Source: an uncultured Porphyromonadaceae bacterium
GTDB taxonomy: Bacteria > Bacteroidota > Bacteroidia > Bacteroidales > Muribaculaceae
NCBI GenBank assembly: GCA_900549445.1
Contig: UROS01000061.1
Location: 1-12,528 of the forward strand
Direction of reading: 5' to 3'
DNA: 12,528 bases
Shown here: positions 6,725 to 12,528 of the stretch, in pieces
How the letters are laid out: each line of letters begins with the position of its first letter
Position numbering within the stretch: position 1 is the first letter of the stretch
Program-made: the position numbers and the translations under genes
Notes under the pieces: generated by a model
The model's input: the letters and a program-made list of their open reading frames with translations, nothing else
Told to the model about the DNA's origin: nothing
Database searches by the model: none

Positions 6725-7753
6725 TTATTCACACACGAGCTTAACGATGAAGGTGAGAGCCTTCTTGGCATCGCTGCGGGGAACGAGCACGAAGGAGGCA
6801 TTGACTTCCTCGCCGGAAGCGACACCGGGAGCGCGGCCGATGTTCATGATACCGCCGTTGGTGGCATAATCTTCGGTTTCATCGTCCCAGGGAGCGAGTT
6901 CCACGAAGTGGTGGAAGCCGTCGGCGCCCCAGGTGGTGACATTATTCGAAGCATCAGCCCAGTAGCCGAGACCGTTGGCTGTATATTGGCCGTCGCCGCC
7001 GAAGCGGTTGCCGGAACCGTCGAGGAGGTACATTATGTACTTGTTGCCGCCGCCGGTGTCGAGATCCTTAGCGAAACCGGTAAGGTCTGTAACTCCGAGA
7101 GCGTATTCGATGTTTTCGGCATAGTCGGCGAAGTTGATGGAGTATGCACTGTAGTCGCCGGTCGGAATGGTGCCTGTAACCTCGACCATCGACTTATCGG
7201 GTACGGTAACGGAACAAGCGATGCGGAAATTGACGGGGAAAGTGGAGTCGCCGTCGATTTTCACGAATCCGACTACAATAGAACCCACGGTGCCTGAAAC
7301 GGCAGCCGGGCCGAGAGCGTAGGTCAGGGTCTTAGCGTTGCGGTCGAACTTAACAGTGTAGGCAGCGTTGTCGGCGCCGGTCACGGAACCCTGGGCGGAG
7401 ATGCCCCAGGTGTTGTCGCCGCAGTTTGCGGGAGTCTTGTCCCAGACGCGGCGGTTGGGGTTAACGACGTAGAAGCGCACGGTGCCGTTGTCGATGCCGG
7501 CAAGAGCCTCATCCATAGTCATGTCCATGGCAGCCTTGATAGGCTCGTCGAAATCGGCGAGACTGACGGTTACGGGATCCTCGCGGAGCGTGACGGAGGT
7601 TGTGCCGTTGGCCGCGTCGGAGCCTTTCAGGGGCACGTTCTCGGTTTCGCCGTAGACGTGCTTGGAAGAAGCCTCGCTATAGTCGTCCTCGCAGGCCGAG
7701 AACGAGAAGAGAAGCATAGCGGCTACAGCCGGTATATAGAATTTCGATTTCAT
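6725..7753 (-). CDS. Lipoprotein with two tandem DUF4859-like domains
   Basis: The protein has 342 residues. Its lipoprotein signal ends at FSAC (C21), followed by EDD, so surface display is likely. The mature part divides into two related halves. Half one spans about residues 60-185 (VSLADFDEPIKAAMDMTMDE ... NTWGISAQGSV ... VGFVKI). Half two spans about 190-342 (INFADYAENIEYALGVTDLT ... GYWADASNNVTTWGADG ... GRAPGVASGEEV ... TFIVKLVCE). Both carry a short helix-like 'hydrophobic-x-V/M-T-x-x-E/L' segment, a WG motif, and a final beta-rich section. The second half also matches the C-terminus of the 789-residue protein (GYW, WG, A-x-G-x-P/S-G-E). DUF4859 has no established function. Directly after SusD in such loci this slot is normally held by a surface glycan-binding protein (SusE/F-like), so a ligand-binding role is the best inference. 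Spacing is 39 bases from SusD and 29 bases to the next gene. Confidence 0.82.
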   Translation of the reverse strand: MKSKFYIPAVAAMLLFSFSACEDDYSEASSKHVYGETENVPLKGSDAANGTTSVTLREDPVTVSLADFDEPIKAAMDMTMDEALAGIDNGTVRFYVVNPNRRVWDKTPANCGDNTWGISAQGSVTGADNAAYTVKFDRNAKTLTYALGPAAVSGTVGSIVVGFVKIDGDSTFPVNFRIACSVTVPDKSMVEVTGTIPTGDYSAYSINFADYAENIEYALGVTDLTGFAKDLDTGGGNKYIMYLLDGSGNRFGGDGQYTANGLGYWADASNNVTTWGADGFHHFVELAPWDDETEDYATNGGIMNIGRAPGVASGEEVNASFVLVPRSDAKKALTFIVKLVCE

Positions 7754-7792
7754 GAGAATCTGATTTATAAATTAGTATTGGACGAAATAATA

Positions 7793-9480
7793 TCAGCTTG
7801 TGTAGCCGTCGTTCTGATGGAGTTTCGGATTTGCCTGAAGGTTATCCTTGAGAATCGGGAAGATGTCGAAATGATGATCGGTGGGATTTGTGAAAGCAGA
7901 CTTTCCGAACCATGATTTGCCGTTGAACACGTTGCAGCCGTTGCTCATCTTGAAGCGGATGAGATCCTGGCGGCGGTGGTGTTCGTAGACGAATTCCCAT
8001 GCGAGGTCGTCGAGCAGACCGCCGAGGATGATGTCGTCGCCACCTTCGTGGGTTTCAGTGTTCACAATGTTGGTAAGCTCGCCGTCGACGATTTCACCCT
8101 GAGTCTCGCGCAGGCCGTAGTCATATACGGAACCGCCCTTGAGCTGGGCGACGGTGCGGACTGCCTTTTCGGGATTGTTCTTGAACGCGCGCTGGCGGAT
8201 CATAGTGACGATATCGGCAGCATCCTGTTCGGTCTCGCCGTTGTAGCCTCCGAGGCGGAGCAGACACTCAGCCTTGATGAAGTATGCGTCGGTAAGGCGG
8301 AAGAAAGGAACGTTACAGTTTGAGGTACCGATGTTGCCGGGCTGGATTTCGTAGAGCCAGAGGCGTGCGCCCTGCATGCCGGCAGCTCCGGGACGCTCGA
8401 TTGCGTAGACTTCGGGGGTGAAGTCGAGGCGCTTGCCGTCGATATAGATGGGTTCACCGTTCACGTCGTTCTGCGGTCCCCATTTCCAGGTGTCGGTCTT
8501 GCGGGTATCGTCGGGATCGTAGGTCTCGAGGAACTGCGGTACGCATGCTGAGCCGTTCCAGGGGTCGAACGTCACGCCGAAGATGCCCTGTGAGCCTGCC
8601 ATGAACCATTTGCAGAAGTGGTTGGTGCCGTGGCCTGCGTACTTGTTGTCGTACATAAGGGCGAGAATAATCTCGTTGCACGAAGAATTGTCGGAGGCGA
8701 ATGGCTCGCGGTAAGAGTTGGCAAGAGTGTAGCCGCCATTGAGAATCACGTCGTTGACCTCGTCGATCGCTTTCTGATAGTAGGTCGGATCCTCCTTGCC
8801 GGGGAACCATGCGTCGTGGTTGAGATACATTTTTGCAAGAATCATGCAGGCGCTCCAGTAATTGATCTGGCCGAGGGCATGCTCCTTGGTGAGGAGAGGC
8901 TTGGACTCGGAGACTTCCTTTACGATGAAATCGTAGGTGAACTGCGGGGTTTCCTGCTCGGGAGTGAAGCCGTCGGGCACCTTGTTGGTGGTGGTGACGG
9001 GTATATTGCGCCAGAGGTCGAAGAGAACGTAGTAGAAGAGGGCGCGGTAGGTGCGGAGTTCTGCTACGCTTGCCTCGTTTTCAGCCACGAGTTCGTTGTC
9101 GAGCAGCTGGTTGCAGGCGTTGATGCCCTGATAGCAGCTGTACCACGGACGGTAGAGGTGGTTGATGGTCGAGTGGAATTCGTGCTTGTGGAGCGAAACG
9201 TACTGGGCGCCCAGCCGGAAGTCTCGTAGCGGAAGGGAGTCATGAGAAGGTCGGCGCATTCCTGACTGATGTCCTGATAGCCTTCCCAGCCGTCGTACAT
9301 ATCGCGCATACGGTCGTAGATGAGACCGTACTGGGCCTGAATGTCTTTCTGGGTCATGGTGTATGAGCCATCGCCGGGAATCTGACTGTAGACGGTTTCG
9401 TCGAGGTCGGTGCAGGAGCCGAGGGAAAGGCTTCCGATGACGAGACCCATAAGACCGAGTTTGAAATTATTGATTTTCAT
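7793..9480 (-). CDS. SusD/RagB-like surface nutrient-binding lipoprotein, broken by a single-base frameshift near 9211
   Basis: SusD proteins sit on the outer membrane as the lid of the SusC transporter and bind the ligand. The start at 9480 gives a lipoprotein signal ending LSLGSC (C23) followed by TDLDE, the usual SusD form. The frame reads normally through SQECADLLMTPFRYETSGW, then leaves the family pattern and stops near 9064. The homologous continuation (AQYVSLHKHEF ... YQGINACNQLL ... RTYRALFYYVLFDLWRNIPV ... RRQDLIRFKMSNG ... NPKLHQNDGY) lies in the -1 frame down to the stop at 7793. Joining the frames in the GGG at 9210-9212 (reading one G twice, or restoring a fourth G) gives SGWGAQYV and a normal protein of about 562 residues. 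All other family landmarks remain, so this may be a recent mutation, phase-variable G run or sequence error. Without correction, the product is a 138-residue fragment. An internal ATG at 9259 opens the second frame but lacks a signal peptide. The gene follows SusC after 18 bases. Confidence 0.9.
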
Positions 9481-9498
9481 GATTGTTCGGGAATTAGG

Positions 9499-12400
9499 TT
9501 AGAAAGTGACACTTGCACCGAATGTAAACGAGCGGATGGTAGGATATTTGTCGCGGTCGTCCACGCCGGCAGTCCAGAAGTTCTCGGTGTTGATTTCGGG
9601 GTCGATACCTTTGTACTTGGTGATGGTAAACACGTTGTCAACCGATCCGTACACGCGGATGTTCTGCACGTAGTTGTTCTTCTTGAGGGGAACGGTGTAG
9701 CCGAGCATGAGGTTGGTGAGCTTGAAGTAGTCGCCGTCCTCGATGTAGTAGCTCGTCACGGCCTGCGACTGTGCGGCTGAGAGCGCACGGGTTCCGCCGA
9801 TCTTGTCGGTAACGGATTTGAGCTTGTTGTAGGCGTGGGCATTGTTCTCATAGAATACGCGCTGGTTGTTAATGATCTTGAATCCGAACTGACCGGTGAA
9901 CTGCATGGCGAGATCCCAGTTGCGCCAGTTGAACTGGTTGTTCCAGCCGATTGACACTTTCGGGATGCCGTTGCCCATATACTGGTACCAGTTGTCGTAG
10001 TCGTTACGCATTTCCTGATAGAATTCGGCGGTAAGTCCGCTCTTCGGGTTCTCGATGAGGAAGAGACCGGTGTCTTCGGAAACGCCTACGGCCTTGAGCG
10101 ACCAGATCTGACCGAGGGCTTCGCCTACCTGTACCTTGTGGGTGTACTGCGATACGGGATCGCCGATGCCCTGGAGCCACATTGTGTTGTCGGTCTGGTA
10201 GAGGTCGTTGGAGAGGCTGACGAGCTTGTTCTTGTTGTGCTGCATGGTGAACGTGGTTGTCCACTCGAAGTCCTTGGTGGTGACGGGGATAGCCTTGATC
10301 ATGATCTCGATACCCGAGTTGCGCATCTTACCGACGTTGGCGTAGGTTGAGGGATAGAGGTTCGGGGGAGAAGGAACGGCATAGTCGTAGAGCATGTCGG
10401 AGGTGTTCTTGATGTAGTAGTCGATGTTACCGGTGAGGCGGTCGTTGAACACACCCCAGTCGAGACCGAAGTTGAGTTCTCGTGCTTTTTCCCATTTGAG
10501 GTCGGGGTTGGGATTTGAAACTGCCTGAAGAGTCTTGTTCCACTGTCCGTCGCGGTAATAGTAGCTGCCTTCGTAGGCGTAGCGTACCAATGACATATAG
10601 CTGTCGCCGGGAATCACACCGGTGATACCGTAGCCCACGCGGAGTTTGAGGTTGCTGAGCCAGTTGCGGGTGGACTCCATGAAAGACTCGTTGTTGATGT
10701 TCCAGCCGGCGGATACAGAGGGGAACGCGCCCCACTTGTGGTTTTTACCGAACTTGGAGCTGCCCTCGTAGCGGATGGAGGCGAGGATATTGTAGCGGTT
10801 GTCGAATCCGTAGCTTACGCGGGCGAACCAGCCGATGAGTTTGCTCGAGTTTTTGCCGCTGCCCATCGTAGCCTTACCGTCGGAGAGATATTTGCCGGCG
10901 CCGATGTTGTTCCACATAAAGTAGTCGTTGGGGAAGTTGGCGTTCCACATGCTCGAACTCTCATACATGTCGTCGGAGTAGCTGTAGCCTACGAGTCCTT
11001 CGAAGCGGTGGATGCCGTCCCAGTTGGCGCGGTACTTCGAGGTGATCTCGAGGTAGTTGGTGCGTGAACTCCATTCGCCGAGGCTGGCTGTACCCTCATA
11101 GCCGTTGAGCTTGTTGAGGGTGTAGAGGCTCGTCTGATATTCCTTGGTTGTTCCGCGGGAGTTGTGCGACGCAAGCATAAGGTTGGTCTGCCATCCTTTG
11201 ATGGGCTCAACGGTAATGTTGCCCGTCATGCGGATGTTGTTCGACTTGCCTTCGCCGGTGTACTCGTTCTGGAGCGATACGGGGTTGTAGTACTGAAGAA
11301 GAGTGCCTTCGTTATACGAACCGTCCTCGTTCCAGATTGGGGAGGTGGGGTTGCGGATCACGGCCTGACGGTAGATGGTGGTCGTCGGACTCATCTCATA
11401 CTTGTAGGTGTCGGCCACAAGGTTGAGATTGACCTTGAGAATGTCGTTGAACATCCAGTGGCTGACGTCGAACGACATGGAGAGCGTCTCGTTGCCGGTT
11501 TTCTTCATCACACCTTCGGCGTTGCGGTAGGTGAAGTTGCCGAAATAGGAGGTGGTGGAGTTACCGCCGGAAATGGAGAAGCTGTGGTTGTGGGTGAGGG
11601 CCGTGCGGCTGATTGCCTTGAGCCAGTCGGTGTCGTAGCCTTCGTCGTTGTAGTTGGTGAGACCGGCGCGGATATCGCCGGCATCCATGAAGTCCATTTT
11701 CTTGAACCATTTGGAGACAGAGAGGTAGCCGCTGTAGGTGGCGGTTGTCTTCTGCTCGCGCTGGCCGCTCTTGGTGGTGATGAGGATCACACCGGCTGCG
11801 CCACGGGTACCGTAGATAGCGGCTGCGGAGGCGTCTTTAAGCACGTCGACGCTCGAGATGTTTTCGGGGGGCACGGTGCCGAGGTCGCCGGGAACACCGT
11901 CGATAAGTACGAGAGGGGTTGCATTGCCGGAGAGGGTCACGATACCGCGGAGGCTGATTTCAGAGCCGGCGCCGGGGTCGCCCGACGATTTGGTGATTGT
12001 AAGACCTGCCACCTTGCCTTTGATGAGATCGCCGGCATTGTTGGAGTTACCCTGGATAAAGTCTTCGGCTTTCACCTGAGCCACTGCGGAGGTGACGTCG
12101 CCCTTGCGCTGCGTGCCGTAGCCGATGACCACGACTTCGCCGAGAGCCTCGACATCTTCCTCAAGCACGATGCTGACGTTCGTTTCCTTGCCTACGGTAA
12201 AACTTTTGGGCTGGTAGCCTACTGACGACACAATCACTTCGGAGCCGGGAGCCGCCTTGATGGTGAAACGTCCGTCGAGGTCGGTAGCGACTCCGAGCTT
12301 GGTTCCTTTGATCATGACGCTGGCGCCGATTACGGGGTCACCGTTGGCATCGACGACCGTTCCAGTAAGAGTACCGTTCTGTGCGGTTACGGGAGCCGGT

Positions 12401-12507
12401 TCGGGAGCGGCGTAGGCAGCCGGAACTGCCAGAGCTCCGAACGCAACGCATGCCGCAACCTTCAGCATGTTTCTGCTGAGCTGGTTTACATTTACATACG
12501 GGTTCAT
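9499..12507 (-). CDS. SusC/RagA-like TonB-linked outer-membrane transporter
   Basis: The protein has 1002 residues, typical for SusC homologues. A signal peptide ends near AYA (residues 31-33). A carboxypeptidase-regulatory-like beta domain follows at about 44-118 (LTGTVVDANGDPVIGASV, GVATDLDGRFTI, SSVGYQPKSF). The SusC signature EVVVIGYGTQRKGDVTSAV is at about 124-142. The plug domain runs to about 250 (SLRGIVTLSGNATPLVLIDG, SVDVLKDASAAAIYGTRGAA, GVILITTKSG). The remainder is the 22-strand barrel, ending in a phenylalanine (SFTFGASVTF), as expected for outer-membrane insertion. No N-terminal STN domain precedes the beta domain, so regulation through an anti-sigma factor is not indicated; this fits control by the hybrid two-component regulator at the other end of the locus. 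It imports the ligand captured by SusD using TonB energy. It is the first gene visible. Only 21 bases of upstream DNA (12508-12528) are in the window, so the operon promoter cannot be judged. Confidence 0.97.
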   Translation of the reverse strand: MNPYVNVNQLSRNMLKVAACVAFGALAVPAAYAAPEPAPVTAQNGTLTGTVVDANGDPVIGASVMIKGTKLGVATDLDGRFTIKAAPGSEVIVSSVGYQPKSFTVGKETNVSIVLEEDVEALGEVVVIGYGTQRKGDVTSAVAQVKAEDFIQGNSNNAGDLIKGKVAGLTITKSSGDPGAGSEISLRGIVTLSGNATPLVLIDGVPGDLGTVPPENISSVDVLKDASAAAIYGTRGAAGVILITTKSGQREQKTTATYSGYLSVSKWFKKMDFMDAGDIRAGLTNYNDEGYDTDWLKAISRTALTHNHSFSISGGNSTTSYFGNFTYRNAEGVMKKTGNETLSMSFDVSHWMFNDILKVNLNLVADTYKYEMSPTTTIYRQAVIRNPTSPIWNEDGSYNEGTLLQYYNPVSLQNEYTGEGKSNNIRMTGNITVEPIKGWQTNLMLASHNSRGTTKEYQTSLYTLNKLNGYEGTASLGEWSSRTNYLEITSKYRANWDGIHRFEGLVGYSYSDDMYESSSMWNANFPNDYFMWNNIGAGKYLSDGKATMGSGKNSSKLIGWFARVSYGFDNRYNILASIRYEGSSKFGKNHKWGAFPSVSAGWNINNESFMESTRNWLSNLKLRVGYGITGVIPGDSYMSLVRYAYEGSYYYRDGQWNKTLQAVSNPNPDLKWEKARELNFGLDWGVFNDRLTGNIDYYIKNTSDMLYDYAVPSPPNLYPSTYANVGKMRNSGIEIMIKAIPVTTKDFEWTTTFTMQHNKNKLVSLSNDLYQTDNTMWLQGIGDPVSQYTHKVQVGEALGQIWSLKAVGVSEDTGLFLIENPKSGLTAEFYQEMRNDYDNWYQYMGNGIPKVSIGWNNQFNWRNWDLAMQFTGQFGFKIINNQRVFYENNAHAYNKLKSVTDKIGGTRALSAAQSQAVTSYYIEDGDYFKLTNLMLGYTVPLKKNNYVQNIRVYGSVDNVFTITKYKGIDPEINTENFWTAGVDDRDKYPTIRSFTFGASVTF

Positions 12508-12528
12508 GGGGTTGATTATAAGGTGAAT

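Noticed and set aside
7760..7775. AT-rich 16-base near-palindrome (ctgatttataaattag) between susD and the DUF4859 gene
   Set aside because: Only the central 10 bases are perfectly self-complementary, it has no loop or U-tract for a terminator, and such AT palindromes are common in short gaps.
9205..9214. Programmed -1 ribosomal frameshifting in susD
   Set aside because: The joint has no X-XXY-YYZ slippery heptamer and I see no clear downstream stimulatory structure. SusD genes are not known to need it, so an indel or sequence error is simpler.
11164..12225. A 353-residue open frame on the plus strand inside susC
   Set aside because: It is exactly antisense to a full, family-typical SusC coding region. 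It shows no recognisable motifs, and long antisense frames are expected with this GC-rich third-position codon use.
9499..12507. An anti-sigma-interacting STN domain in SusC
   Set aside because: The mature protein goes directly from the signal peptide to the carboxypeptidase-regulatory-like domain, leaving no room for an STN domain.
12508..12528. Promoter or operator of the susC operon
   Set aside because: Only 21 bases upstream of the susC start are present, with no TAnnTTTG element; any regulatory site lies outside the window.

Overview
The window reads as a piece of a Bacteroidota (Bacteroidales) chromosome. The main evidence is a SusC/SusD pair, several lipoproteins whose lipid-anchored cysteine is followed by acidic residues (CSDDD, CEDD, CTDLDE, CGSDD), a BACON domain, no Shine-Dalgarno sequences, and a TAnnTTTG-type promoter element. 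The GC-rich third codon positions would fit Muribaculaceae or another gut Bacteroidales, but I cannot settle the genus from sequence alone.

All genes lie on the minus strand, so transcription runs from high to low coordinates. In that order they are: a SusC-like TonB-dependent transporter (12507-9499); a SusD-like surface lipoprotein (9480-7793) interrupted by an apparent one-base deletion; a lipoprotein with two DUF4859-like domains (7753-6725); a large lipoprotein with a BACON domain, a DUF6055-like HExxH domain and a C-terminal DUF4859-like domain (6695-4326); a strong stem-loop with a U-tract (4310-4270); a CotH-kinase-like lipoprotein (4256-2919); a second, shorter DUF6055-like HExxH protein with an ordinary signal peptide (2917-1538); a 152-base gap with a 17-bp inverted repeat; and the 5' part of a hybrid two-component regulator (1385 to the window edge).

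This is the layout of a polysaccharide-utilization-type locus: outer-membrane capture and import (SusC/D), surface accessory lipoproteins, secreted hydrolase candidates and a dedicated sensor. The unusual point is that no recognisable glycoside hydrolase, polysaccharide lyase or carbohydrate esterase is present. The places enzymes would occupy hold two paralogous gluzincin-like HExxH proteins, one predicted on the cell surface and one in the periplasm, plus a CotH-type kinase. My inference is that the locus handles a protein, glycopeptide or other non-standard ligand. Further genes could lie beyond either edge. The noncoding stretches are short: 152 bases at 1386-1537 and 69 bases at 4257-4325, both described, and otherwise 1 to 39 bases. 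No tRNA, rRNA, CRISPR array or insertion sequence was seen.
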